Positions 35,145 to 44,056 of a stretch of 64,000 nucleotides of DNA are shown here, piece by piece. The notes beneath the pieces were generated by a model that ran no database searches, was not told where the DNA came from, and saw nothing but the letters and a program-made list of their open reading frames with translations. Position 1 is the first letter of the stretch; the number at the start of each line of letters is the position of its first letter. The position numbers and the translations under genes are program-made. This DNA comes from Streptomyces lydicus (GTDB lineage Bacteria > Actinomycetota > Actinomycetes > Streptomycetales > Streptomycetaceae). The stretch spans positions 6,510,001 to 6,574,000 of the forward strand of contig NZ_RDTE01000003.1 in NCBI RefSeq assembly GCF_004125265.1, in the 5' to 3' direction.

Positions 35145-35789
35145 TCAGCGGGCCGACAGCAGACCGCTGAGCTGCGGCACCTGTTCCCGCTCCGCGGCCT
35201 CCAGCGCCAGCCAGGACCCGTCGGGGAAGGCGATGTCCACCCGGTAGGTGTGGCGCGCGGGATGCGGCTCGGGCCGCAGGGCGAACCGCCCGCGGGGCAC
35301 CTCGCCGAGCAGTTGCGCCGCCTCCCGCTCCGGCAGCGCGGGATGGCTCAGCAGCAGCAGCCGCTGGTCGGTGCGGGCGAGTGCGAGCCGGTACTCGTCA
35401 TAGCCGAGGATGTCGTCGGCGCCCGTCCGGGTGGTGACCACGAACCACCCGGCGGCGCTGTCCCAGCCGCCTTCCCAGGTCCGGCCGCGGAAGATCCGGC
35501 GGATCCCGTACCAGGTGTGGTGGGCGCCCCGCTCCAGCAGGCCGGCCGGAAGCGAACACACCCACATGACGGCGGAGACGGGCAGGAAGATCCGCCCCCA
35601 CCCCTTGAAGCGGGCCCTCTCCTCGGCCTCCGGCTTCGGCCGCCGGCAGCGCTTCGGGATGCGGTCGGGCACCAGCGGGTCGAGCTTCACCGGCAGGGCG
35701 CCGTACAGCACCTCCCCGGGCCGCAGATGAGCCGAGCTGTGTGCGAGGAGCCAGGCATCCTGCTCCGGGACGACGGGGGTGGGGTGCAT
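35145..35789 (-). CDS. Hypothetical membrane protein, third gene of type VII-related cluster
   Basis: A 214-aa protein with one clear hydrophobic segment (IFLPVSAVMWVCSLPAGLL near residue 70) between soluble domains. ATG at 35789 is chosen over one 9 nt upstream because the AAGGAG site is spaced correctly only for the inner start. No family recognised. It follows the WXG-type gene by 26 bp on the same strand and may be its partner or a membrane-located immunity-type protein, but that is inference. Confidence 0.65.
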   Translation of the reverse strand: MHPTPVVPEQDAWLLAHSSAHLRPGEVLYGALPVKLDPLVPDRIPKRCRRPKPEAEERARFKGWGRIFLPVSAVMWVCSLPAGLLERGAHHTWYGIRRIFRGRTWEGGWDSAAGWFVVTTRTGADDILGYDEYRLALARTDQRLLLLSHPALPEREAAQLLGEVPRGRFALRPEPHPARHTYRVDIAFPDGSWLALEAAEREQVPQLSGLLSAR

Positions 35790-35815
35790 GTCCGTCATTC
35801 TCCTTGCCCCGGCGC

Positions 35816-36763
35816 TCATCCGAAGGTGTCCTCGATGCTGCCCTTGGGGACGTGGTAGGGCTTCGGCTCCTTCGGACCGTCGCCGCTCAGAGCCTCCTTG
35901 CCGAAGTGCTCGGCCGCTTGTGTGGCGGGCCCCGCGAAATCCCCGGTGAGGCCGGTGACGGAGCCGATGAGCGGCTTCGAGCCGTGGCCGGCGATCTGGC
36001 CGGTCACGAGGTGGTGGGCCCACCAGTCCCTGGTGCGGTAGGCGCCCTCGCCGAAGGCGCCGCCCGACTTGCGCAGGGCGCCGGCGGCCACGCGTGCCTC
36101 CTTGAACGCCGCCCAGGACTTCTTCCCGGCCTTGAACTTCTTGACGGCTTCCATCAGTTTGCGAAGCGTCGTGGCCAGTTTGGCGGAGACCCGCTCCACC
36201 CGGCCCAGGAAGACGGCCACCTCCGCCTCCGCCACCAGCCCGTCCACCACCGTGGCCAGCCCGAGCGTCAGGATGTCGGTGACCACCATCGCGGCCAGTG
36301 TCACCGCCGCCCACTCGATCGCCTCACGGATGATCTCGACGATGGCGTCCTCGGCGAACTTGGACTCCGCGGCGGCCTGACTGAGGATGTGCGCCGTCTC
36401 GCCCATCTCCTTGGCCGTGCCGTCGATCGCCTCGACGATCTTGCCCATACCGCGCCCGAAGCCGTCCGAGGCATCGCCCGCCCAGCTGTCGGGCAGCGGG
36501 CGGGCGGCCTGCCGGAGTCCGTCCGCCACCTTGTGCAGTGCCGCGGCCTGTGCGCGCCACTCCTGAGCGGCGGCGGTGAGCTGCGTCGGCATGCCGGTGA
36601 CCTCTTCGAGCTTGTCCATCAGCCCGACCTTGTCCAGGAACCACCGGATGGCGTCGTCGAGCCCGGCATCGATGCCGTGCTCCTCGTTCTGGTGGATCTC
36701 CGGGATGTCCGGGAGCTTCTCGATCTCCCTGTTGACCCAGGCGTAGGCGTCGGTGACCGTCAT
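35816..36763 (-). CDS. WXG100-like/type VII secretion-related protein
   Basis: A 315-aa protein. Residues ~60-140 form a helical hairpin with PDSWAGDASDGF, the WxG turn of WXG100 proteins, flanked by long amphipathic helices. A hydrophobic stretch (AAVTLAAMVVTDILTLGLA near residue 155) follows, then a basic linker and a ~100-residue C-terminal part with no known toxin motif. The layout (WXG hairpin plus C-terminal extension) is that of type VII-exported effectors. ATGA-coupled to the preceding small gene. No ESX core genes are in the window. Confidence 0.7.
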   Translation of the reverse strand: MTVTDAYAWVNREIEKLPDIPEIHQNEEHGIDAGLDDAIRWFLDKVGLMDKLEEVTGMPTQLTAAAQEWRAQAAALHKVADGLRQAARPLPDSWAGDASDGFGRGMGKIVEAIDGTAKEMGETAHILSQAAAESKFAEDAIVEIIREAIEWAAVTLAAMVVTDILTLGLATVVDGLVAEAEVAVFLGRVERVSAKLATTLRKLMEAVKKFKAGKKSWAAFKEARVAAGALRKSGGAFGEGAYRTRDWWAHHLVTGQIAGHGSKPLIGSVTGLTGDFAGPATQAAEHFGKEALSGDGPKEPKPYHVPKGSIEDTFG

Positions 36764-37086
36764 ACCGGCATGCTCCCGCCGCCCGCGCCGAAGCCGTCCC
36801 GGGTGGCGTACTCGTTGGCGACGTAGTGTCCGGCCGTCGCCCGCAGGCTCTCCACAGCCCCCACCAGCAACTCCGCGATGTCATGGAGATCCTGCCGTGC
36901 CGCACTCGCATGCTCGTTGTACGCCGCGTGCAGCTCATCGGACTCGGGCAGCTTGCCGAAGGCCCCCGCGGGAATCTCCACGTGTTCCAGCAGCCGCGCG
37001 ATACGCGGCACCTCTTCGTGCTGACGTTCCGTGCCGGACGCGCAGCTGAATATCGCGTCCGGATCGGTCTGGAAGCCCTGCCCCAT
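36760..37086 (-). CDS. Small helical ESX/EspC-like type VII target protein
   Basis: A 108-aa protein, probably all-helical, with a GFQTDPDAI start and helices around DELHAAYNEHASAARQDLHD. Size and helix pattern match EspC-like excreted-target proteins that pair with WXG partners. ATG at 37086 has GGGGAG upstream. Its stop overlaps the next start, so the two are translated together as a probable complex. The remaining upstream sequence to glnA2 (37087-37417) shows no convincing element. Confidence 0.7.
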   Translation of the reverse strand: MGQGFQTDPDAIFSCASGTERQHEEVPRIARLLEHVEIPAGAFGKLPESDELHAAYNEHASAARQDLHDIAELLVGAVESLRATAGHYVANEYATRDGFGAGGGSMPV

Positions 37087-37417
37087 GTCCCCGTCTCCCC
37101 GTTGTTCCGGGCCGTTCACTGTCCGGAGCCACCCTAGGAAGGGCAGGGAACGGAGCCTTCAACACCGGGTCAACGACCGCCCAGGCCCGCTTCAAGACTC
37201 CGCCAAGCCCCCCGTTTGCCCCCGTCCGCTGCGCTGAGCCCGCTCGCCGCGGGAAGGATGCGGGGTGAGGGTTGGGGTGAGGGTTACGGGACGGCGGTTC
37301 TGCTTCAGGCCAAGGGTGCGTAATGTGACGGTAACCCCCTCACGTGATACTGGTGTGCCACGTCGCGTGATCCGGCGCGTGTGGACAGGCCGATTGACCT
37401 GCAAGGATTGGTGACCC

Positions 37418-38779
37418 ATGGACAAGCAGCAGGAGTTTGTGCTCCGAACGCTCGAGGAGCGCGACATCCGCTTCGTACGGCTGTGGTTCACCGATGTCCT
37501 CGGTTTCCTCAAGTCCGTGGCGGTGGCTCCCGCGGAGCTGGAGCAGGCCTTCGACGAAGGCATCGGCTTCGACGGCTCGGCCATCGAGGGGTTCGCCCGG
37601 GTGTACGAGTCCGACATGATCGCCAAGCCGGACCCCGGCACCTTCCAGATCCTGCCCTGGCGCGCCGAGGCCCCCGGCACCGCCCGGATGTTCTGCGACA
37701 TCCTGATGCCGGACGGCTCCCCCTCCTACGCCGACCCGCGCTATGTCCTCAAGCGCATCCTGGCCAAGACCTCCGACCTCGGGTTCACCTTCTACACCCA
37801 CCCGGAGATCGAGTTCTTCCTGCTCAAGGACAAGCCCGTGGACGGCCAGCGGCCGACCCCCGGTGACTCCTCGGGCTACTTCGACCACACCCCGCAGAAC
37901 GTCGGCATGGACTTCCGCCGCCAGGCGATCACGATGCTGGAGTCGATGGGCATCTCGGTGGAGTTCAGCCACCACGAGGGCGCCCCCGGCCAGCAGGAGA
38001 TCGACCTGCGCTACGCCGACGCCCTCTCGACCGCCGACAACATCATGACGTTCCGGCTGGTCATGAAGCAGGTGGCCCTGGAGCAGGGCGTCCAGGCGAC
38101 GTTCATGCCCAAGCCGTTCTCCGAATACCCGGGCTCGGGCATGCACACCCACCTCTCCCTCTTCGAGGGCGACCGCAACGCCTTCCACGAGTCCGGCTCC
38201 GAGTACCAGCTCTCCAAGGTCGGGCGCTCGTTCATCGCCGGACTGCTGCGGCACGCCGGGGAGATCTCCGCCGTCACCAACCAGTGGGTCAACTCCTACA
38301 AGCGCATCTGGGGCGGCGCCAACCGCACCGCGGGCGCCGGCGGCGAGGCCCCCTCGTACATCTGCTGGGGCCACAACAACCGCTCCGCCCTGATCCGCGT
38401 CCCGATGTACAAGCCAGGCAAGATGGGCTCCACCCGGGTCGAGGTCCGCTCCATCGACTCCGGCGCCAACCCCTACCTCACCTACGCGGTGCTGCTCGCG
38501 GCCGGCCTCAAGGGCATCGAGGAGGGCTACGAGCTGCCGGCCGGCGCCGATGACGACGTCTGGGCGCTGTCCGACTCCGAGCGCCGGGCGATGGGCATCG
38601 AGCCGCTGCCGCAGAACCTCGGCGAGGCCATCGAGCTGATGGAGCGCAGCGAACTCGTCGCCGAGACCCTCGGCGAGCACGTCTTCGACTTCTTCCTCCG
38701 CAACAAGAAACAGGAGTGGGAGGAGTACCGCTCCGAGGTCACCGCCTTCGAGCTGCGCAAGATGCTGCCCGTGCTCTGA
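37418..38779 (+). CDS. glnA2: Glutamine synthetase family protein, GlnA2-type
   Basis: A 453-aa type I glutamine synthetase fold: beta-grasp domain (residues ~15-100) then the catalytic domain with EIEFFLL, GSGMHTHLSLF, the NRTAGAGGEAPSYICWG segment and RVEVRSID. The Tyr adenylylation segment of GlnA (NLY-D-PP type) is absent; the equivalent region reads GYELPAGADDDVW. Position between nadE and glnE matches the Streptomyces glnA2 gene, whose product has been described as a gamma-glutamylpolyamine synthetase. Activity toward polyamines is therefore likelier than housekeeping glutamine synthesis, but not shown by sequence. Confidence 0.88.
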   Translation: MDKQQEFVLRTLEERDIRFVRLWFTDVLGFLKSVAVAPAELEQAFDEGIGFDGSAIEGFARVYESDMIAKPDPGTFQILPWRAEAPGTARMFCDILMPDGSPSYADPRYVLKRILAKTSDLGFTFYTHPEIEFFLLKDKPVDGQRPTPGDSSGYFDHTPQNVGMDFRRQAITMLESMGISVEFSHHEGAPGQQEIDLRYADALSTADNIMTFRLVMKQVALEQGVQATFMPKPFSEYPGSGMHTHLSLFEGDRNAFHESGSEYQLSKVGRSFIAGLLRHAGEISAVTNQWVNSYKRIWGGANRTAGAGGEAPSYICWGHNNRSALIRVPMYKPGKMGSTRVEVRSIDSGANPYLTYAVLLAAGLKGIEEGYELPAGADDDVWALSDSERRAMGIEPLPQNLGEAIELMERSELVAETLGEHVFDFFLRNKKQEWEEYRSEVTAFELRKMLPVL

Positions 38780-38807
38780 GCCACCGCGCCACCGAGAGGC
38801 TGCACCC

Positions 38808-41800
38808 ATGGCACTTCCCGCTCCGCAGGGCCGGCGGAGCAGCACCTACACCCGGCTGCTGAGGCACGGTTTCACCGACCCCTCGGCGGCCGGGGCGCTG
38901 CTGGACGCCCCCGAACTCGCCTCCGTACGTGATGACTCGGTGCTGCTCGAAGCCCTGGGCGCCACCGCCGACCCGGACCTGGCACTGCACAGCCTGGTCC
39001 GGCTGGTGGAGGCACAGGAAGCGGACGAGCAGCAGACGCTGCTGAGCACCATCGTGGCGGCGAAACCGCTGCGCGACCGGCTGCTGGGGGTGCTGGGCGC
39101 CTCCGAGGCGCTTGCCGACCATCTCGTCAGGCACCCCCGCGACTGGCAGTCGCTGGTCACCTACGAATCGGTCGACCTGCACCCCACCACCCCCGAGTTC
39201 GAGCTGGCGCTCGCCGAGGGCATCTGGGGCGGGCAGAACGCCGAACGGCCGCGCGCCGACGCGCTGCGCACCGCCTACCGCCGCTCCCTGCTGGGCATTG
39301 CCGCCCGCGATGTGTGCGGCACGACCGATGTCGCCGAGGCCGCGGCCGAGCTGGCGGACCTGGCCACCGCCACGGTCCGGGCCGCCCTGGAGGTCAGCTA
39401 CGAGGAGGCGCCCGGCGACGCCGCGGTGTGCCGGCTGGCCGTCATCGGCATGGGCAAGTGCGGCGGCCGGGAGCTGAACTACGTCTCGGACGTCGATGTC
39501 ATCTTCGTCGCCGAGGCCAAGGAGGGCGTGGACGAGGCCCAGGCGCTGCAGGCCGCGACCCGGCTCGCCGCCCGGATGATGCGCCTGTGCTCGGACAACA
39601 CCGTCGAGGGCACCATCTGGCCGGTGGACGCCAACCTGCGCCCCGAGGGCCGCAACGGACCACTGGTGCGCACCCTGACCAGCCACCTCGCCTACTACCA
39701 GCGCTGGGCCAAGACCTGGGAGTTCCAGGCGCTGCTCAAGGCCCGCCCGATGGCCGGTGACCTGCAGCTCGGCCAGGAGTACGTGGACGCGCTGGCGCCG
39801 ATGGTGTGGGAGGTCGCCGAGCGGGAGAACTTCGTCGCCGATGTGCGCCAGATGCGCCGCCGGGTCGTCGAGAACATCCCCGCGGCCCAGGTCGAGCGCG
39901 AACTCAAGCTCGGCCCCGGCGGCCTGCGCGACGTCGAATTCGCCGTCCAGCTCCTGCAGTTGGTGCACGGCCGCAGCGATGCCACGCTGCGCAGCGCCAC
40001 CACCCTCGACGCCCTGGCGGCACTGGCCGCCGGCGGCTACGTCGGACGCCAGGACGCCGCGGCCCTGGACGCCGCCTACCGCTTCCTGCGCACGCTGGAG
40101 CACCGCATCCAGCTCTTCCGGATGCGCCGCACCCATCTGATGCCCGAGGACGAGGGCGAACAGCGGCGCCTGGCACGCTCGCTGGGCCTGCGGACCGAAC
40201 CGGTCGACACCCTCCGCAAGGAGTGGAAGTGGCACGCCAGGGAAGTGCGCCGGCTGCACGAAAAGCTCTTCTACCGTCCGCTGCTCGATGCCGTCGCCAC
40301 CCTGGAGCCCGGCGAGACCCGGCTCTCCGCCCGGGCCGCAGGACACCGCCTCGAAGCGCTCGGCTACGCCGACCCGGTGGCCGCGCTGCGGCACCTGGAG
40401 GCACTGGCCTCCGGCGTGACCCGCAAGGCCGCCATCCAGCGCACCCTGCTGCCGGTGCTGCTGGCCTGGTTCGCCGACTCCGCCGACCCGGACGCCGGAC
40501 TGCTCAACTTCCGCAAGGTCTCCGACGCCCTCGGCAAGACGCCCTGGTACCTGCGGCTGCTGCGCGACGAGGGCGCGGCCGCCGAAAACCTCGCCCGGGT
40601 GCTCTCCGCCGGCCGCCTCGCCCCCGACCTGCTGCTGCGCGCCCCCGAGGCGGTCGCGCTGCTCGGCGCCCCCGACGGGCTGCAGCCACGCGGCCGGGCC
40701 GCGCTGGAACAGGAGGTGCTGGCCGCCGTCGGCCGTGCGGACGGCGCGGAAGCGGCGGTCGCGGCGGCCCGCGGAGTGCGCCGCAGAGAGCTGTTCCGCA
40801 CGGCCGCCGCGGACGTCATCGGCGCGTACGGCACCGAATTCAGCCCCGCGGACACCGACCACGGCCGCTCCGTCGACGCCGTCGGCTCCGCGGTCTCCGA
40901 CCTCAACGCCGCCACCCTCGCCGGCGCCCTGCGCGCCGCGGTCCGCCAGCAGTGGGGCGACACCCTGCCCACCCGCTTCACGGTGATCGGCATGGGCCGC
41001 TTCGGCGGCCGCGAGCTGAGCTACGGCTCGGACGCCGACGTCCTCTTCGTCCACGAGCCGCGCGAGGGCGCCGACGAACAGGAGGCCGCCAAGGCCGCCC
41101 ACGCCGTCGCCAACGAGATGCGCCGGCTGCTCGAACTCCCCTCCTCCGACCCGCCGTTGCCCATTGACGCCGACCTGCGCCCGGAGGGCAGGTCGGGCCC
41201 GCTGGTACGGACCCTCGCCTCGTACGCGGCCTACTACCGGCGCTGGTCGCTGGTGTGGGAGTCGCAGGCCCTGCTGCGCGCCGAACCGGTCGCGGGCGAC
41301 GCCGAACTGGGGGAGCGGTTCATCGAGCTGATCGACCCGCTGCGCTATCCGGCCGAGGGCCTGGGCGACGACGCGGTCCGCGAGATCCGCAAGCTCAAGG
41401 CCCGGATGGAGGCCGAGCGGCTGCCCCGCGGCGCCGACCCCACCACCCACGCCAAGCTCGGCCGCGGCGGCCTCAGCGACGTCGAATGGACGGTCCAACT
41501 CCTCCAGATGCAGCACGGCTGGGAAGTCCCCGGCCTGCGCACCACCCGCACCCGCGAGGCACTGGCGGCCGCCCACGCCGCCGGCTTGATCGGCACCGAG
41601 GACGCCCAGACCCTCGACGAGGCCTGGGTCCTCGCGGCCCGCGTACGCAACGCCGTCATGGTCGTCCGCGCCCGCCCCGGCGACACCTTCCCCGTCGACG
41701 GCCGCGAGTTGGCGGCCGTAGGACGCTACCTGGGCTACGAGGAAGGCCACATCGGCGAGATGATCGACGACTACCGCCGAGTGACGAGGCGGGCGCGGGG

Positions 41801-41831
41801 CGTCGTGGAACAGCTGTTTTACGGGGCGTAG
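38808..41831 (+). CDS. glnE: Bifunctional glutamine synthetase adenylyltransferase/deadenylase
   Basis: A 1007-aa enzyme that adds or removes AMP on glutamine synthetase. Two nucleotidyltransferase domains are visible: GMGKCGGRELNYVSDVDVIF near residue 212 (adenylyl-removing half) and GMGRFGGRELSYGSDADVLF near residue 728 (adenylylating half), each with the GGREL...SDxD metal site, and each followed by RPEGR and a helical bundle. Starts 28 bp after glnA2 and is probably co-transcribed, although GlnA2 lacks the target Tyr; its substrate is likely GlnA encoded elsewhere. Confidence 0.95.
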   Translation: MALPAPQGRRSSTYTRLLRHGFTDPSAAGALLDAPELASVRDDSVLLEALGATADPDLALHSLVRLVEAQEADEQQTLLSTIVAAKPLRDRLLGVLGASEALADHLVRHPRDWQSLVTYESVDLHPTTPEFELALAEGIWGGQNAERPRADALRTAYRRSLLGIAARDVCGTTDVAEAAAELADLATATVRAALEVSYEEAPGDAAVCRLAVIGMGKCGGRELNYVSDVDVIFVAEAKEGVDEAQALQAATRLAARMMRLCSDNTVEGTIWPVDANLRPEGRNGPLVRTLTSHLAYYQRWAKTWEFQALLKARPMAGDLQLGQEYVDALAPMVWEVAERENFVADVRQMRRRVVENIPAAQVERELKLGPGGLRDVEFAVQLLQLVHGRSDATLRSATTLDALAALAAGGYVGRQDAAALDAAYRFLRTLEHRIQLFRMRRTHLMPEDEGEQRRLARSLGLRTEPVDTLRKEWKWHAREVRRLHEKLFYRPLLDAVATLEPGETRLSARAAGHRLEALGYADPVAALRHLEALASGVTRKAAIQRTLLPVLLAWFADSADPDAGLLNFRKVSDALGKTPWYLRLLRDEGAAAENLARVLSAGRLAPDLLLRAPEAVALLGAPDGLQPRGRAALEQEVLAAVGRADGAEAAVAAARGVRRRELFRTAAADVIGAYGTEFSPADTDHGRSVDAVGSAVSDLNAATLAGALRAAVRQQWGDTLPTRFTVIGMGRFGGRELSYGSDADVLFVHEPREGADEQEAAKAAHAVANEMRRLLELPSSDPPLPIDADLRPEGRSGPLVRTLASYAAYYRRWSLVWESQALLRAEPVAGDAELGERFIELIDPLRYPAEGLGDDAVREIRKLKARMEAERLPRGADPTTHAKLGRGGLSDVEWTVQLLQMQHGWEVPGLRTTRTREALAAAHAAGLIGTEDAQTLDEAWVLAARVRNAVMVVRARPGDTFPVDGRELAAVGRYLGYEEGHIGEMIDDYRRVTRRARGVVEQLFYGA

Positions 41832-41873
41832 CCATGGGGCTTTGCCTCGGGTCGTTTTTGGCTGTCCCGCCGC

Positions 41874-41922
41874 CAGGCGCAACGGCGAGCAACCCCCACG
41901 GCGGCAAAGCCAAGAACGTGGG
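41874..41922. repeat. Solo end of the MITE-like repeat
   Basis: About 49 bp resembling one end of the 24340-24749 element (CAGGCGCAACGGCGAG, then CCACGGCGG and GAACGTGGG). It lies between glnE and the PAP2 gene and directly abuts the PAP2 stop. Likely a remnant left by deletion or recombination. Confidence 0.7.
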
Positions 41923-41925
41923 ACG

Positions 41926-42762
41926 TCAGCCAAGCGCAGCGGCTCGCGCAAGCCGGTGCGGTGCCGCCCCGTACCACACGCACGCCACCCCGAAGCCGAA
42001 GGCGAGGCACAGGACGCCCCCCATCGCGTCCAGCCAGAAGTGGTTGGCGGTGGAGACGATGACCAGGAGGGTCGTCGCGGGGTAGAGCAGGCCGAGAGTC
42101 TTGGCCCATCGGTGCCGAGCGAGGAGCGCGATGGTGAGGCCGCACCACAGGGACCAGCCGATGTGCATCGACGGCATCGCGGCGTACTGGTTGGACATCG
42201 AGGCCAGGTTGCCGGACGCCAGTGAGCCCCAGGTCCCGTGGTGGACGACGGTGTCGATGAAGCCGCCGTCCGGCATGAGCCGGGGTGGCGCCAACGGGTA
42301 GAAGTAGAAGCCGAGCAGGGCGATGCCGGTGGTGGCGAAGAGGGCCAGCCGGGCGGCGGCGTAGCGGCCGGGGTGCCGGCGGTAGAGCCAGACCAGCACG
42401 CCGATCGTCACGATGAAGTGCAGTGTCGCGTAGTAGTAGTTCATCGTGACGATCAGCCATGTCACGGAGTTCACGGCGTGGTTGACGGTGTGTTCGACGG
42501 CGATGCCGAGGGAGTGCTCCGCCTGCCAGATCCAGTCGGCGTTCCTCAGGGCCTTGGCCTTCTGCTCGGGCACCGCGTTGCGGATCAGCGAGTAGGTCCA
42601 GTAACTGACCGCGATCAGCAGGATCTCGAACCAGAGCCGGGGGGTGCGAGGAACGCGCAGACGGGCCATCCGCCTCTCGGGCACCGGGTGGTCCGCGCGT
42701 TCCCCCTTGGGTGGCGGGGTGGTCGGCAGGCCGTCCAGCGTCCTCGTATTCGCTTCACCCAT
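41926..42762 (-). CDS. PAP2-superfamily membrane phosphatase/transferase
   Basis: A 278-aa membrane protein with about six helices. The C-terminal half carries the PAP2 core: PSMHIGWSLW (motif with catalytic His) and STANHFWLDAMGG (second His/Asp motif); the first motif is weak (LAPPRLMPDGGF). This pattern is that of the inositol-phosphorylceramide-synthase-like PAP2_3 group, enzymes that act on lipid phosphates. Substrate unknown. Its last codons border a repeat fragment. Confidence 0.8.
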   Translation of the reverse strand: MGEANTRTLDGLPTTPPPKGERADHPVPERRMARLRVPRTPRLWFEILLIAVSYWTYSLIRNAVPEQKAKALRNADWIWQAEHSLGIAVEHTVNHAVNSVTWLIVTMNYYYATLHFIVTIGVLVWLYRRHPGRYAAARLALFATTGIALLGFYFYPLAPPRLMPDGGFIDTVVHHGTWGSLASGNLASMSNQYAAMPSMHIGWSLWCGLTIALLARHRWAKTLGLLYPATTLLVIVSTANHFWLDAMGGVLCLAFGFGVACVWYGAAPHRLARAAALG

Positions 42763-42853
42763 AGTCAGACAGTCTGCCAGAAAGGGGCGTACCGGCGATC
42801 ATCCTTCGGTCGGGTATTCGAAGCCGCATATCGGTCTCAAGAGGGACGCGCGA

Positions 42854-42871
42854 CCCCCGCAATTCTGGGGG
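42854..42871. terminator. Hairpin downstream of malR (possible terminator)
   Basis: CCCCC (42854-42858) and GGGGG (42867-42871) with an AT-rich 8-nt loop, in the gap after the first malR and before the PAP2 gene. Short, without a U-tract, so assignment is tentative. Confidence 0.4.
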
Positions 42872-42905
42872 AAGCAGCCCTCGCGAAGCCCTCGGGCAGG
42901 CGTCA

Positions 42906-42960
42906 GTCAGGCCTCAGTCAGGCCTCGGTCAGGCCTCGGTCAGGCCTGAGTCAGTCCTCG
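42906..42960. repeat. 11-bp tandem repeat, five copies
   Basis: Five consecutive 11-mers of the form GTCAGGCCTCG with one or two changes each (42906, 42917, 42928, 42939, 42950). Immediately downstream of malR copy 1. Probably a slippage-prone locus. Confidence 0.85.
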
Positions 42961-42979
42961 GCCGGCCCTCGGGCAGCCC

Positions 42980-44032
42980 TCAAGGAGTCCGCAGCGGCCT
43001 AGGGATCCGGGCGGCCGGCTTCGGGGCCGAGGCGGTCGAGCCGCGTACCACCAGCTCGGGGTGGAAGACGAACTCGCTGTGCGGGGCCGGGGTGCCGCCG
43101 ATCTCCTCCAGCAGCGCGCGCACGGCCGCCTGCCCCATGGCCGTGACCGGCTGCCGGATCGTGGTCAGCGGCGGATCGGTGAAGGCGATGAGCGGGGAGT
43201 CGTCGAAGCCGACCACGGAGATCTCGCGCGGGACGTCGAGCCCGCGCTGCCGGGCCGCCCGGATCGCGCCGAGCGCCATCATGTCGCTGGCGCAGACGAG
43301 GGCCGTGGCGCCCCGCTCGATCAGCGCGCCCGCCGCGGCCTGGCCGCCCTCCAGTGTGTAGAGGGAGTGCTGGATGAACGGCTCGGTCTCGGCCGGGCCG
43401 GTCTGCAGCCGTTCCTGCATGGCGCGCACAAAGCCCTCGATCTTGCGCTGCACGGGCACGAAGCGCTGGGGGCCGAGCGCCAGCCCGATCCGCCGGTGGC
43501 CGAGCGCGCCGAGGTGGGTGACCGCGAGATCCACCGCGGCCCGGTCGTCGGGGGAGACGAAGGGCGCCTGCACCTTGTCGGAGAAGCCGTTGATGAGGAC
43601 GAACGGCACGCCCTGGCCGCGCAGCTGCTCGTAGCGCTGCATATCGGCGGAGGTGTCGGCGTGCAGCCCGGAGACGAAGATGATGCCGGCCACCCCGCGG
43701 TCGACCAGCATCTCGGTCAGCTCGTCCTCCGTGGAGCCGCCCGGCGTCTGCGTCGCGAGGACCGGAGTGTAGCCCTGGCGGGTCAGCGCCTGCCCGATGA
43801 CCTGCGCGAAGGCCGGGAAGATCGGGTTGTCCAGCTCCGGGGTGATCAGCCCGACCAGGCCCGCGCTGCGCTGCCGCAGCCGCACCGGACGCTCGTAGCC
43901 CAGCACGTCGAGGGCGGCGAGCACGGACTGGCGGGTGGTGGCGGAGACGCCGGGCTTCCCGTTGAGGACCCGGCTGACGGTGGCTTCGCTGACACCCGCC
44001 TGTGCTGCGATATCGGAGAGCCGGGCGGTCAT
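42980..44032 (-). CDS. malR: LacI-family maltose regulator, copy 1
   Basis: A 350-aa repressor. The HTH (LSDIAAQAGVSEATVSRVLN) and hinge helix are at the N-terminus; the rest is the periplasmic-binding-like sugar domain ending in GFDDSPLIAFTDPPLTTIRQP. Highly similar to the second malR at the other side of the locus. It lies 24 bp after aglA copy 1 and is probably on its transcript. In Streptomyces, MalR represses the malEFG operon until maltose or maltodextrin is present. The C-terminal tail beyond the fold is Pro/Ala-rich. Confidence 0.9.
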   Translation of the reverse strand: MTARLSDIAAQAGVSEATVSRVLNGKPGVSATTRQSVLAALDVLGYERPVRLRQRSAGLVGLITPELDNPIFPAFAQVIGQALTRQGYTPVLATQTPGGSTEDELTEMLVDRGVAGIIFVSGLHADTSADMQRYEQLRGQGVPFVLINGFSDKVQAPFVSPDDRAAVDLAVTHLGALGHRRIGLALGPQRFVPVQRKIEGFVRAMQERLQTGPAETEPFIQHSLYTLEGGQAAAGALIERGATALVCASDMMALGAIRAARQRGLDVPREISVVGFDDSPLIAFTDPPLTTIRQPVTAMGQAAVRALLEEIGGTPAPHSEFVFHPELVVRGSTASAPKPAARIPRPLRTP

Positions 44033-44056
44033 GGGTGGGACTGTACCGGTCTGCTG

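Noticed and set aside
37320..37417. GlnR- or PhoP-type boxes upstream of glnA2
   Set aside because: Some GTnAC-like pieces are present (around 37327) but spacing and halves do not fit well enough to claim.
42644..42949. 101-aa plus-strand frame running into the 11-bp repeats
   Set aside because: Overlaps the PAP2 start on the other strand, repeat-derived composition, no ribosome-binding site.
42906..42960. CRISPR-like array
   Set aside because: The 11-bp units are directly adjacent without spacers; no cas genes in the window.
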